64,000 bases of DNA from Pelagibius sp048268885 (GCA_048268885.1 JBLWUP010000001.1:62001-126000), one strand, 5' to 3'; shown: positions 16,096 through 25,574, counted from the stretch's first letter. Translations and numbers: made by a program. The notes: generated from the letters alone by a model not told the origin.

Positions 16096-17850
16096 CTAGC
16101 GCATCTCCTCAACCGGCGTCACTCCGAAGATTTCCAGGCCCGAGGCGATCACGAAGGCCGTCGCCTGCACCAGGGCCAGGCGCGCCGCCGTCATCGCCGG
16201 GTCATCCGGCAACAGGAAGCGCAGTTCCGCATGGTCCTTGCCCTTGGTCCAGAGGCCGTGAAAGGCGCCCGCCAGATCGTAAAGATAAAAGGCCACCCGA
16301 TGTGGTTCATGAGCATCTGCCGCGCTTTCGAGCAGACGGGGCCATTCCGCCAAGAGCTTAATCAGATCAAGCTCCCCCGAGTCGGTCAAGCGATTGAGGT
16401 CCGAGCCCGCTAAAGACACAGCATCTAGGGCGATACCCGGCATTTCCGCCGCCGCGTGGCGCAGCACGGAACAGCAGCGGGCATGGCAGTACTGGACGTA
16501 GAAGACCGGGTTGTCGCGCGACTGCTCCATGACCTCGACCAGGTCGAAATCCAGGGTCGCGTCGTTCTTGCGGGTCAGCATGATGAAGCGGACCACGTCC
16601 TTGCCGACTTCCTCGATCACCTCGCGCAGGGTGACGAAGGTGCCGGAGCGCTTGGACATCTTCACCAGCTCGCCGCCGCGCTTCAGGTTCACCAGCTGGC
16701 AGAGCTTCACGTCCAGCTCGCCCTTGCCCTCGGTGAGCGCCTTCACACCGGCCGTCATGCGCTTCACGTAGCCGCCGTGATCGGCGCCCCAGACGTTGAT
16801 CATCAGGGGGAAGCCGCGGCGGAACTTGTCCAGGTGGCAGGCCATGTCGCCGGCGAAGTAGGTCCAGGAGCCGTCGGACTTCTTCAGCGCGCGGTCGACG
16901 TCGTCGCCGAACTCGGTTGCCTTGAACAGCAGCTGCGGGCGCGGCTCCCAGTCTTCCGGCGTCTTGCCCTTGGGCGGCTCCAGCACGCCGGTATACAGCA
17001 GGCCGCGGCCCTCCAGGAACTTCACTACTTCCTCGACCATGCCGGCCTCGACCAGCTTGCGCTCGGAGGTGAAAACGTCCTGGTGCACGCCCAGAAAGTC
17101 CAGGTCGGCGCGGATCAGGTCCATCATGGAATCGATGGCGAAGCGGCGCACCTCCGGCAGCCATTCGGCCTCGTCCTTGCCGACCCAGATGTCGCCGTCG
17201 CGGGCGGCCAGGGCCTTGCCGGTCTCCTTCAGGTAGTCGCCGGGATAGAGCCCTTCGGGGATCTCGCCGATGTCCTCGCCCAAAGCCTCGCGGTAGCGCA
17301 GGTAGGCCGAGCGCGCCAGGGTGTCGACCTGCCCGCCGGCGTCGTTGATGTAGTACTCCTTGGCGACCTTGTAGCCGACCTTGGCCAGCAGTCCGGCCAG
17401 GGCGTCGCCGACCACCGCGCCGCGCGCATGGCCGACGGTCAGCGGGCCGGTCGGGTTGGCCGAGACATACTCGACGTTGACCGCCTCGCCCGCGCCCATG
17501 TCGCTGGCGCCGTAAGCGGTCCCCTCTCTCAGGATCTCGGCCAGGCGTGCATACCAGACGCCGGGCACCAGGCGCAGGTTGATGAAGCCGGGGCCGGCCA
17601 CCTCCACCTCGGTAACGTCGTCCAGCTTGCCAAGGCGCGCCGCCAGGGCCTCGGCCAGATCGCGGGGCTTCTTGCCGGCCGGCTTGGCCAGCACCATCGC
17701 CGCGTTGGTCGAGAGGTCGCCGTGGCCGCGCTCCCGCGGCGGCTCCACCGCCACGCGGGTGATGTCCAGGCCTGCAGGCAACTCGCCGGCATCGGCCATT
17801 TTCTCAAGCTCGCCGACAACAACGCTCTTGAAGTGCTTGAAAAGGTTCAT
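16096..17850 (-). CDS. argS: Arginyl-tRNA synthetase
   Basis: Class I synthetase charging tRNA-Arg. The 584-residue protein has the N-terminal Add-1 domain, NPTGPLTVGHARGAVVGD (HIGH-type motif, GHAR) near residues 132–149, the KMSKRSG loop and a C-terminal anticodon-binding domain ending VTPVEEMR. Standard length. It overlaps the dgt-like gene by four bases (ATGA), so both are in the same leftward operon with the SPOR gene and nagZ. Confidence 0.97.
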   Translation of the reverse strand: MNLFKHFKSVVVGELEKMADAGELPAGLDITRVAVEPPRERGHGDLSTNAAMVLAKPAGKKPRDLAEALAARLGKLDDVTEVEVAGPGFINLRLVPGVWYARLAEILREGTAYGASDMGAGEAVNVEYVSANPTGPLTVGHARGAVVGDALAGLLAKVGYKVAKEYYINDAGGQVDTLARSAYLRYREALGEDIGEIPEGLYPGDYLKETGKALAARDGDIWVGKDEAEWLPEVRRFAIDSMMDLIRADLDFLGVHQDVFTSERKLVEAGMVEEVVKFLEGRGLLYTGVLEPPKGKTPEDWEPRPQLLFKATEFGDDVDRALKKSDGSWTYFAGDMACHLDKFRRGFPLMINVWGADHGGYVKRMTAGVKALTEGKGELDVKLCQLVNLKRGGELVKMSKRSGTFVTLREVIEEVGKDVVRFIMLTRKNDATLDFDLVEVMEQSRDNPVFYVQYCHARCCSVLRHAAAEMPGIALDAVSLAGSDLNRLTDSGELDLIKLLAEWPRLLESAADAHEPHRVAFYLYDLAGAFHGLWTKGKDHAELRFLLPDDPAMTAARLALVQATAFVIASGLEIFGVTPVEEMR

Positions 17851-19052
17851 GCGTTCTTAACTCGGATATCGAAATTCTTGGCGTGCTCGTCCAGCGCATA
17901 GCGGTCGGTCATGCCGGCGATGTAGTCCGCGACCAGCCGCGCCCGTTCGGCCTCCGGCAGGTCCCGCGCCTGCACCTGCCACTCCGTGGGCAGGCAGTCG
18001 GGCCGGGCCAGATAGTGCTCGAAGAGGTCGCGCACCACCCGCCTGGCCTTGGTGGTCATGCGGTTGACCTTGTAATGGCGGTACATGCGGGCGAAGAGGA
18101 AGCTCCGCAGCGCGCGGTCGTTCTGGCGCATCTCGTCGGAAAAGGCAACCAGCGGCGCCGAGAGGCCGCGCACCGCCGCCGCGGAGTCCGGCCTGGCCTC
18201 GGCGATGCGTCGGCGCGTCTCGCCCAGCAGGTCGGTGACCATGTGGTCGATCAGGCGGCGGATGGTCTCATGGATCAGGCGCCCTTCCTCCAGCTTCGGG
18301 TAGCGCGCCTCGACTTCTGCCAGCACCGGGCCCACCAGCGGCAGGTCGCGCAGGTCGTCGACGGCGAACAGCCCGGCGCGCAGGCCGTCGTCGATGTCGT
18401 GGTTGTTGTAGGCGATATCATCGGAGAGCGCGGCCACCTGGGCCTCGGCCGAGGCGAAGGTCGCCACCTCCAGGTCGCATTTGTCCCGGCAGTAAGTGGC
18501 CACCGTGGCCGGCACCACTTCGCCCTCGCGCGCCGCCGGTCCGGTGAGCGGACCGTTGTGCTTCACGATGCCCTCCAGCGTCTCCCAGGTCAGGTTGAGG
18601 CCGTCGAACTCGGCGTAGCGCCGCTCCAAGAGGGTCAGGACCCGGAAGGTCTGCTCGTTGTGGTCGAAGCCGCCGTAAGGCGCCATCGCCGCCTTCAGGG
18701 CATCCTCGCCGGCATGGCCGAAGCAGGTGTGGCCCAGGTCATGGGCCAGCGCCATGGCCTCCGCCAAGTCCTCGTTCAGGCCGAGGGCGCGGCTGATCGA
18801 GCGGGCGATCTGCGCTACCTCGATGGAGTGGGTCAGCCGCGTGCGGTAGTAGTCGCCCTCGTGGTAGACGAAGACCTGGGTCTTGTACTTCAGGCGGCGG
18901 AAGGCCCCGGCGTGGACGATGCGGTCGCGGTCGCGCTGGAAGCAGGAGCGTGTCGGGCTCTCCGGCTCGGGGAAATCGCGCCCGCGGCTCTCCTCCGGCC
19001 GGCAGGCGTAGGGGGCGGGCAGACTCGGGCAAGGCGGTTCCGGGCGTGACAT
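17847..19052 (-). CDS. Deoxyguanosinetriphosphate triphosphohydrolase-like protein
   Basis: An HD-domain dNTPase that cleaves dNTPs to deoxynucleosides and triphosphate. The 401-residue product has SPTRSCFQRDRDRIVHAGAF, YYRTRLTHSIEVAQIARSI (first HD histidine), and ALAHDLGHTCFGHAGEDAL with the HD pair, then a long helical C-terminus. The ATG at 19052 (MSRPEPP) is preferred over an in-frame TTG at 19088. It is the first gene of the leftward block and divergent from erpA, with about 200 bases between them. Confidence 0.93.
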   Translation of the reverse strand: MSRPEPPCPSLPAPYACRPEESRGRDFPEPESPTRSCFQRDRDRIVHAGAFRRLKYKTQVFVYHEGDYYRTRLTHSIEVAQIARSISRALGLNEDLAEAMALAHDLGHTCFGHAGEDALKAAMAPYGGFDHNEQTFRVLTLLERRYAEFDGLNLTWETLEGIVKHNGPLTGPAAREGEVVPATVATYCRDKCDLEVATFASAEAQVAALSDDIAYNNHDIDDGLRAGLFAVDDLRDLPLVGPVLAEVEARYPKLEEGRLIHETIRRLIDHMVTDLLGETRRRIAEARPDSAAAVRGLSAPLVAFSDEMRQNDRALRSFLFARMYRHYKVNRMTTKARRVVRDLFEHYLARPDCLPTEWQVQARDLPEAERARLVADYIAGMTDRYALDEHAKNFDIRVKNA

Positions 19053-19249
19053 GGGCGCGAACCTACGGCCTTGCCGTGTGTTACGCAATGGGGCGCTTGT
19101 TCCGCAATGGCGGTTTTCTGCGCCTTTCCGGGCGCTTTCCCGGCCCTCTCCGGCGGTGATTTGACAAGCCCGCCGAAGTCCCTACATCTTGAAGGTGACG
19201 ACGGGCGACCCCGGGTTCGCCCGGAGCCGGTTTTGGTTAAGGAAATGTC

Positions 19250-19612
19250 ATGACGACAGCGGCAGACAGCCTGGAATTCTCCCTGACGGAGAGCGCGGCC
19301 AAGCGTGTCGCCTACCTGATCGAACAGGAAGGCGGGGCTCAGGACGGCGGTAAGGGACTGATGCTGCGCGTGTCGGTCTCCGGCGGCGGCTGCTCGGGCT
19401 TCCAGTACGGCTTTTCCTTCGACGACACGGTCAACCCCGACGACCGCACCTTCCAGCGCGACGGCGTCACCACCGTGGTCGACGAAACCTCCCTGGAACT
19501 GCTGAACGGCGCCCAGGTCGATTTCGTCGAGGATCTGGGCGGCGCCTCCTTCCAGATCAAGAACCCCAACGCCACGTCCTCCTGCGGCTGCGGCTCCTCT
19601 TTTGCCGTTTGA
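19250..19612 (+). CDS. erpA: A-type iron–sulfur carrier/insertion protein ErpA
   Basis: A-type carriers deliver Fe–S clusters to apo-enzymes. The 120-residue protein has the three conserved cysteines in GGGCSGFQY (about residue 45) and SSCGCGSSF near the C-terminus. The spelling of the region around the cysteines is closer to ErpA than to IscA, and no isc/suf genes are nearby. AAGGAAA lies 6 bases before the ATG. Its TGA stop codon is the first triplet of a 27-bp tandem repeat array. Confidence 0.92.
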   Translation: MTTAADSLEFSLTESAAKRVAYLIEQEGGAQDGGKGLMLRVSVSGGGCSGFQYGFSFDDTVNPDDRTFQRDGVTTVVDETSLELLNGAQVDFVEDLGGASFQIKNPNATSSCGCGSSFAV

Positions 19613-19721
19613 CCGCCTGCGCGGTCCGGTGCGATTTGACCGCCTGCGCGGTCCGGTGCGATCTGACCGCCTGCGCGGTCGGCGGCGATCTGACCGCCTG
19701 CGCGCTCTGGCGCTTTGACCG
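19610..19721. repeat. 27-bp tandem repeat starting at the erpA stop codon
   Basis: TGACCGCCTGCGCG begins at 19610, 19637, 19664 and 19691, with a truncated fifth copy (TTTGACCGGCGC) at about 19714. The period is 27, 27, 27 and 25 bases. Each of the first three units contains the inverted repeat GACCGC-CTGC-GCGGTC, so the transcript can form a row of small hairpins after the stop codon. The period is a multiple of three and the array could in principle encode a 9-residue repeat if read through. Confidence 0.85.
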
Positions 19722-19779
19722 GCGCAGCAACATGGCCTAAACATCCTCGGCCATGACTCAGAAGGCCGTGACTCAAAAT

Positions 19780-20559
19780 ATGACCACCATCGCAAGTTGG
19801 AACGTCAATTCCATCAAGGCGCGCCTGCCCAATGCGCTGGACTGGCTGAAGTCGGCCGAGCCGGACGTGGTGCTGCTGCAGGAGTTGAAGTGCATCGACG
19901 ACAACTTCCCGCGCCTGGAGATCGAGGAGTTGGGCTACAACGTCGTCACCCACGGCCAGAAGACCTACAACGGCGTCGCCATTCTCTCCAAGTCGCCGCC
20001 CGAAGACGTGATGGTCGGCCTGCCCGGCGACAAGAAAGACGAACAGGCGCGCTATCTGGAAGCCACCATTGACGGCCTGCGCATCGCCTCGATCTATCTG
20101 CCCAACGGCAACCCCATCAAGACCGAGAAATTCACCTACAAGCTGGCCTGGATGGACCGCCTGATCGCGCACGCCGAGGACCTGCTGGCCAGCGAGCAGC
20201 CGGTGGTACTGGGCGGCGACTACAACGTCATCCCCCAGGACGAGGACGTCTACGACACCCGCGCCTTCGCCAACGACGCCCTGACGCAGCCGGAAAGCCG
20301 CCAGCGCTTCCGCACGCTGCTGAACCTCGGCTTCACCGACGCCCTGCGCGCGCTGCACCGCGAGCCGCACCTCTACACCTTCTGGGATTACCAGGGCGGC
20401 GGCTGGCAGAACGACCACGGCCTGCGCATCGATCACTTCCTGCTGTCGCCCCAGGCCGCCGACCGGCTGGAGTCCTGCGAGGTCGACCGCGAGCCGCGCG
20501 GCAAGCCCAAGGCCTCCGACCACACGCCGGTGGTCTGCCGGCTGCGCGATGCCGACTAG
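19780..20559 (+). CDS. xth: Exodeoxyribonuclease III / AP endonuclease
   Basis: Cytosolic Mg-dependent enzyme of base-excision repair that nicks at abasic sites and has 3'-exonuclease activity. The protein reads IASWNVNSIKARLPN (catalytic Asn), LLQELKC (metal-binding Glu), the LGGDYNVIP motif, and C-terminal IDHFLLSP and ASDHTPVVC (catalytic Asp–His). The ATG at 19780 gives 259 residues and the family N-terminus; an upstream in-frame ATG at 19753 would add nine residues and has no better SD. Confidence 0.95.
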   Translation: MTTIASWNVNSIKARLPNALDWLKSAEPDVVLLQELKCIDDNFPRLEIEELGYNVVTHGQKTYNGVAILSKSPPEDVMVGLPGDKKDEQARYLEATIDGLRIASIYLPNGNPIKTEKFTYKLAWMDRLIAHAEDLLASEQPVVLGGDYNVIPQDEDVYDTRAFANDALTQPESRQRFRTLLNLGFTDALRALHREPHLYTFWDYQGGGWQNDHGLRIDHFLLSPQAADRLESCEVDREPRGKPKASDHTPVVCRLRDAD

Positions 20560-20574
20560 GCTGCCGGGCGGCCC

Positions 20575-21336
20575 ATGCCCTTCATCCCGCTGCACGACAC
20601 CACGCCGCGCTACCTGATCGCGCGACCCTGGACCACCTGGATCCTGCTCGGCCTCTGCGCCCTGGTCTACGTCTTCCAGGCTTCCATCGGTCCCGAAGCC
20701 GACCTGCGCTTCATCTACGGTTTCGGCGTCATCCCCGCCACGCTCGTCGGCAGCGCCGAGCTCTCCGCCGACCTGAAGCTGGTCGACCCGCTGGTCACCC
20801 TCATCACTTACCAGTTCCTGCACGGCGGTCTCGCGCACCTGGCCGGCAACCTGCTGTACCTCTCGGTGTTCGGCGACAACGTCGAGGACGCCATGGGGCA
20901 TACCCGCTTCGTGTTCTTCTACCTGGCCTGCGGCGTGGCGGCCGCCGCGGCCCAGGTCGCCTTCAATCCGGCGGAGGCCACGCCCCTGATCGGCGCCAGC
21001 GGCGCCATCTCCGGCGTGCTCGGCGCCTACCTGATCCTGCACCCGAAGTCGCGCGTGCTGGTGCCGATCGGCTTCATTCCGCTTTATCTGCCGGCCTGGC
21101 TGCTGCTGATCTTCTGGTTCGGCTTCCAGTTCTTCGCCGCTTTCGGCGGGCCCTCGGCACAGAACGTCGGCTGGTGGGCGCACATCGGCGGCTTCGTCGC
21201 CGGCGTGATCCTGGTCTTCGCCTTCCGCTACAAGGCGGTGCCGCTGTTCGGCCTCGGCGATCCGCCGGACGGAGTCACGCTGAGACGCGGCGCGGTATGG
21301 CGGCCGCGCAAGGACGGGCAAGGCCCCTGGGAGTAG
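20575..21336 (+). CDS. Rhomboid family intramembrane serine protease
   Basis: A 253-residue membrane protease with about six helices. The catalytic serine is in IGASGAISGVLGAYL (about residue 142) and the catalytic histidine in WWAHIGGFVAG near residue 203. The HGGLAHLAGNLLYLSVFGDNVED stretch is the conserved loop-1 region (HxxxxHxxxN). It starts 15 bases after xth and is probably co-transcribed. It is convergent with the PilZ gene. Substrate unknown. Confidence 0.92.
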   Translation: MPFIPLHDTTPRYLIARPWTTWILLGLCALVYVFQASIGPEADLRFIYGFGVIPATLVGSAELSADLKLVDPLVTLITYQFLHGGLAHLAGNLLYLSVFGDNVEDAMGHTRFVFFYLACGVAAAAAQVAFNPAEATPLIGASGAISGVLGAYLILHPKSRVLVPIGFIPLYLPAWLLLIFWFGFQFFAAFGGPSAQNVGWWAHIGGFVAGVILVFAFRYKAVPLFGLGDPPDGVTLRRGAVWRPRKDGQGPWE

Positions 21337-21361
21337 CTCCCACGGCGCCGATGTCTCGGGA

Positions 21362-21970
21362 TCAGGCGGAAGCCTTGATGGCGGGCAGCAGGTCGCCCAG
21401 GACGCGCGCGACCTCGACCGGGTCGGCCTTGAACTGCAGACCGACCACGCGGCCGCGCTGCCAGACCACCGTGGCCGAGAGGCCCTCGAAGCGGTCGCCG
21501 AAAAGGGTGACGCTGCCGGAGCACTCGCGCTCCTGGCCCACGGCCACCTTGGCGCCGCCGAGCGACATATTGAGAATGGTGCAGTCCATCTGGCCCTGGT
21601 CGCACTTCATCGTGCCCGGCCAGAGCACCGAGCGGCGCAGGTAGCGGCGGCGACCTTCCTCGTCGCCCAGCTGGCCGAGAATCTCCTGAAACACCGCTTC
21701 CTGAGTTTCCGGGTCGCCCTGGAAGCGCAGATCGGCGTAGTCGCCCTCGGCATCCATCACGCGGCAGGCCAATTGGCCGAAACCCTCGATCGCCAGATAC
21801 AGGTCTTTGGACGCCTCGAGGGCCCCCTGCAGACGCTGCTGGTCGAGACGGATCTGGGCGCCCTTGCGCGAGAGCTGCACCACCTCGCACTCCAGGATCG
21901 CGTCGCCGCTGTGCAGCTTGCCCGGCTGCTGCAAGGCAATCTGCTGTTCCACCAGGGTCAGTTCGGCCAT
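21362..21970 (-). CDS. PilZ-domain protein (possibly two PilZ-like halves)
   Basis: A 202-residue cytosolic protein. The C-terminal half (about 108–198) is a PilZ domain: RRSVLW (112–117) supplies the arginines and NMSLGG (134–139) the N-x-S-x-x-G motif that bind cyclic di-GMP. The N-terminal half has a similar layout (CEVVQLSRKGAQI, about 28–40) with a degenerate motif, suggesting a tandem domain. No output domain is attached. GGGTGA lies 5 bases before the ATG at 21970. It is 224 bases downstream of the M81 peptidase gene. Confidence 0.85.
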   Translation of the reverse strand: MAELTLVEQQIALQQPGKLHSGDAILECEVVQLSRKGAQIRLDQQRLQGALEASKDLYLAIEGFGQLACRVMDAEGDYADLRFQGDPETQEAVFQEILGQLGDEEGRRRYLRRSVLWPGTMKCDQGQMDCTILNMSLGGAKVAVGQERECSGSVTLFGDRFEGLSATVVWQRGRVVGLQFKADPVEVARVLGDLLPAIKASA

Positions 21971-22194
21971 CGCTTCACCCTGCCCCGCGCTGTGCGCCAA
22001 GGCAGGTCCCACTCCGCTGATTGACGCCGGGCGCACTCGCCCGGCCCTGATCTCATCCGCAGCGGGAAGTATCGCCCCCCGTCTCTTAACAAGTGGCGAA
22101 TGGTGCAAATCGCTGAAAATGCCGCAGAATCGCAGCCTCAACGCATTGAAAAGACGATGTTTCCCAGACCGCCCGGGGCGGTGACGGCAGGCCC

Positions 22195-23709
22195 CTATTC
22201 GGCCGCCGCCGAGACGTAGACCGGGCCGCCGGGCATGATGCGCAGGCCCGGGCGCAGGTTGCGGAACGGCAGGTCGCGGTTGTCGAGAACCACCGGGCCG
22301 GGAGAGACCACCACCAGCACCGCCTCCGACATCGGCTGGAAGTCCGCGCGGAAGTGAACCGAGGACTTCAGCGCCAGGATCTTCTGCTCCGCCGGTTCGA
22401 TGCCCAGATGGCGCAGCATGGCCTGGTCGGCCAACTGCACCTTGGCGGAAGCGACGGCCACCTTCACGCCGTCCTTCTCCAGCAGCGCCGTCGGCCCGAG
22501 CTTCATGTGGGCGCCCTTGTAGAAAGGCCCCGTGCCGGTGCACTGGCCGTCGCCGAGCCGCAGCACCTTGAAGCTGCCCTCGTAAGGCGCATCGCCCGGC
22601 ACGCCGGAATGGCCGCCGAGCGACAGCGTCACCTCCGCCCCCTCGCCCGCCGCATGCGCCGCCTTGGCCGCCGCCGGGTCGTAGAGGTTGGCCAGCACCG
22701 CGCCCTCCGCCCGCTCGTCGATGAGGGCGCGCAGCAGGCCGGTGGTGTCGGAGTTGGCGCCGCCGCCGGCATTGTCCTGGGCGTCGGCCAGCACCACCGG
22801 CTTGTCCGTGTGGCGCGCGATCCGCATGGCCTCGCGCACCGCTTCGGCCGGCTTCAGCGCCTCCAGGGCAAAGGCGGACTCGCGCTCGACGGCCGCCTCG
22901 TAGAGATTCGCCGCGGCCTGGTCGGCGGCTTCCTGCGAGGTGCCGTAGGCGACCAGCGAGGCGCCGGCGCCGGGGAAGTCCGCCGGGCAGAAGCCGCAGG
23001 CGAAGGACACGCCGGTGACCCCCGGCTCCTGCGCCAGCAGCTTCACCTCGCGATACACTTCCTTGGCCGGTCCTTCGTAGGTGCAGCCGCTGGTCAGCGG
23101 AATCATGAAGGGCAACTGACGGAAGGCCTTGAAGCGCCCGCCGGTGCCGTTCAGCAGGGCGTCCAGATGCTGCGCGCAGCGCCGCCCGGTGGCCGCCATG
23201 TCGACGTGCGGATAGGTGCGGTAGATGTCCAGGCAGTCGGACAGCTCGACCATCTCCGCCGTCACGTTGGCGTGCAGGTCGAGGCTGACGACGAGGGGCA
23301 GGTCCGGCCCGACCACCTCGCGCACCCGGCGCAGCAGTTCGCCCTCCCCGTCGTCGACGTGCTCGGCCACCATGGCGCCGTGCAGGTCGAGAAAGAGCGC
23401 ATCCAGGTTCTTCAGCCCGGCCAGGTCTTCCAGGATCATGGCGGCGATGCGTTCGTAGGCGTTCTCGGTCACATGGGCCGAGGGAGTCGCGTTGGTCCAG
23501 GTCAGCGGCAGCAACTCGTGCCCCTGCGCCAGGGCCGCCTCGACGAAACCGGCCACCGGGATGTTGATCCCCTCGATGGCGGCGAAGAGATCCCCGCCGC
23601 GGGTCAGCCCCGGCCAGGCCCCCGGCTTGAGGAACTCGTCATAAGTCGCCTTCGACGGCGCGAAGGTATTGGTCTCGTGCTGAAAGCCGCCGAAGGCGAT
23701 GCGCGCCAT
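22195..23709 (-). CDS. M81 family metallopeptidase (MlrC-like)
   Basis: A 504-residue member of the M81/DUF1485 family, whose named member MlrC (microcystinase C) cleaves linearised microcystin. It begins ARIAFGGFQHETNTFAPS, the conserved zinc-site opening, and has LFLDLHGAMVAEH and the ADAQDNAGGGANSDTTGLL motif of the C-terminal domain. In most bacteria the substrate is unknown and the MlrC name should not be taken as a toxin-degrading role. Upstream in-frame sequence is a shadow of ilvD. It is 23 bases downstream of ilvD. Confidence 0.9.
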   Translation of the reverse strand: MARIAFGGFQHETNTFAPSKATYDEFLKPGAWPGLTRGGDLFAAIEGINIPVAGFVEAALAQGHELLPLTWTNATPSAHVTENAYERIAAMILEDLAGLKNLDALFLDLHGAMVAEHVDDGEGELLRRVREVVGPDLPLVVSLDLHANVTAEMVELSDCLDIYRTYPHVDMAATGRRCAQHLDALLNGTGGRFKAFRQLPFMIPLTSGCTYEGPAKEVYREVKLLAQEPGVTGVSFACGFCPADFPGAGASLVAYGTSQEAADQAAANLYEAAVERESAFALEALKPAEAVREAMRIARHTDKPVVLADAQDNAGGGANSDTTGLLRALIDERAEGAVLANLYDPAAAKAAHAAGEGAEVTLSLGGHSGVPGDAPYEGSFKVLRLGDGQCTGTGPFYKGAHMKLGPTALLEKDGVKVAVASAKVQLADQAMLRHLGIEPAEQKILALKSSVHFRADFQPMSEAVLVVVSPGPVVLDNRDLPFRNLRPGLRIMPGGPVYVSAAAE

Positions 23710-23732
23710 GATGCGTGCCTTTTCCTGAAGCC

Positions 23733-25466
23733 TTAGATATCCGCGTAGACGTGGGTCTCGGCCTTGCCGCCCGGGTGCGTGACCGCGCCCAGGTAGGCCG
23801 GGCCGACCGTCGCGGCGTAGCGCCAGATGGCGCCGGACTGGTAGTCGTGCTCGCGCGGCTGCCACTTCTCCTTGCGCTTGGCGAGCTCCTCGTCGGACAG
23901 CTCGACCTCGATGGTGCCGGCCTCGGCGTCGATGACGATGATGTCGCCGTCCTCCAGCAGGCCGATGGGGCCGCCGACCGCCGCCTCGGGGCCGACATGG
24001 CCGATGCAGAAGCCGCGCGTCGCGCCGGAGAAGCGTCCGTCGGTGATCAGCGCCACCTTGTCGCCCATGCCCTGGCCGTAGATCGCCGAGGTGGTCGAGA
24101 GCATCTCGCGCATGCCCGGGCCGCCCTTGGGCCCCTCGTAGCGGATGACGATGACCTCGCCTTCCTTGTAGTCGCGAGCCTCGACCGCCTTGAACGCATC
24201 CTCCTCACAATCGAAGACACGGGCGGAGCCGCGGAACTTCTGGTTCTTCATGCCGGCCACCTTCACGATGGCGCCTTCCGGCGCCAGGTTGCCCTTGAGG
24301 CCGACGACGCCGCCGGTCGGCGTGATGGGATCGGAGCAGGGCCGCACAATGTCCTGGTCCGTCGGCAAGGTGACGCCTTCCAGCTGCTGCTCGATGGTCT
24401 TGCCGGTCACGGTGATGCAGTCGCCGTGCAGGTAGCCGCCGTCCAAGAGGGCGCGCAGAATGACCTGCACACCGCCGACTTCGAAGAGGTCCTTGGCCAC
24501 GTAGCGGCCGCCGGGCTTCAGGTCGGCGATGTAGGGCGTGGAGCGGAAGATATCCACCACCGCCTGCAGGTCGAAATCGATGCCGCACTCGTGCGCGATG
24601 GCCGGCAGGTGCAGGCCGGCGTTGGTCGAACCGCCCGAGCAGGCGACCACGCGCGCGGCGTTCTCCAGCGATTTGCGGGTGACGATGTCGCGCGGGCGGA
24701 TGCCCAGCGCCAGCGCCTTCATGACCGCGTGGCCCGAGGCTTCGGCGTAGGCGTCGCGGGATTCGTAGGGCGCCGGCGCGCCGGCCGAGCCGGGCAGCGC
24801 GAGGCCGATGGCCTCCGACACGCAGGCCATGGTGTTGGCGGTGAACTGGCCGCCGCAGGAGCCGGCAGAGGGACAGGCCGCGCATTCGACCGCGTGCAGT
24901 TCCTCGTCCGACATGTTGCCGGCGGAATGCGCGCCGACCGCCTCGAAGACGTCCTGCACGGTGATGTCCTTGCCCTTGTGGCGGCCCGGCAGGATGGAGC
25001 CGCCGTACATGAAGACCGAGGGCACGTTCAGGCGAACCATGGCCATCATCATGCCGGGCAGCGACTTGTCGCAGCCCGCGAGGCCGACCAGGGCGTCATA
25101 GCAGTGGCCACGCATGGTCAACTCGACGGAATCGGCGATCAGGTCGCGGCTGACCAAGGACGACTTCATGCCCTGGTGGCCCATGGCGATGCCGTCGGTC
25201 ACGGTGATGGTGCAGAACTCGCGCGGGGTGCCGGCGGCGGCCTTCACGCCGCGCTTCACCGACTGGGCCTGGCGCGAGAGCGAAATGTTGCAGGGCGCGG
25301 CCTCGTTCCAGCAGGTCGCCACGCCGATGAAGGGCTGGGCGATCTCCTCTTCGGTCATGCCCATCGCATAGTAGTAGGAGCGATGGGGCGCGCTCTCCGG
25401 GCCGACCGAGACGTAGCGGCTCGGCAGCTTGGATTTGTCGAAGGTCGGCTTGGAATCGAGTGGCAT
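23733..25466 (-). CDS. ilvD: Dihydroxy-acid dehydratase
   Basis: IlvD converts 2,3-dihydroxy-isovalerate and -3-methylvalerate to the 2-oxo acids in branched-chain amino-acid synthesis, using an Fe–S cluster and Mg. The 577-residue protein has GVATCWNEAAPCN, VGLAGCDKSLPGM and ECAACPSAGSCGGQFTANTM, which hold the cluster cysteines, and the C-terminal LITDGRFSGATRGFCIGHVGPEA-type core (ITDGRFSGATRG). GAGGGAG lies about 9 bases before the ATG at 25466. The M81 gene follows closely and may be co-transcribed. Confidence 0.95.
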   Translation of the reverse strand: MPLDSKPTFDKSKLPSRYVSVGPESAPHRSYYYAMGMTEEEIAQPFIGVATCWNEAAPCNISLSRQAQSVKRGVKAAAGTPREFCTITVTDGIAMGHQGMKSSLVSRDLIADSVELTMRGHCYDALVGLAGCDKSLPGMMMAMVRLNVPSVFMYGGSILPGRHKGKDITVQDVFEAVGAHSAGNMSDEELHAVECAACPSAGSCGGQFTANTMACVSEAIGLALPGSAGAPAPYESRDAYAEASGHAVMKALALGIRPRDIVTRKSLENAARVVACSGGSTNAGLHLPAIAHECGIDFDLQAVVDIFRSTPYIADLKPGGRYVAKDLFEVGGVQVILRALLDGGYLHGDCITVTGKTIEQQLEGVTLPTDQDIVRPCSDPITPTGGVVGLKGNLAPEGAIVKVAGMKNQKFRGSARVFDCEEDAFKAVEARDYKEGEVIVIRYEGPKGGPGMREMLSTTSAIYGQGMGDKVALITDGRFSGATRGFCIGHVGPEAAVGGPIGLLEDGDIIVIDAEAGTIEVELSDEELAKRKEKWQPREHDYQSGAIWRYAATVGPAYLGAVTHPGGKAETHVYADI

Positions 25467-25574
25467 GGTTGAACGCTCCCTCTCTTGATCTCTCAAGATT
25501 TTTCGTGATTTAGCGCGGAGAATAGCGGGCGCGCCCCGGCGCCACCACCGCGAAATGCGAATGCCGCCATGCAT

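Noticed and set aside
19610..19721. CRISPR array
   Set aside because: The 27-base period contains no unique spacers; it is a plain tandem repeat and no cas gene is near.
19339..21321. 660-codon open frame on the minus strand opposite erpA, xth and the rhomboid gene
   Set aside because: It is the antisense shadow of three recognisable genes in GC-rich DNA; its residues are Gly/Arg/Gln/His-rich without any domain.
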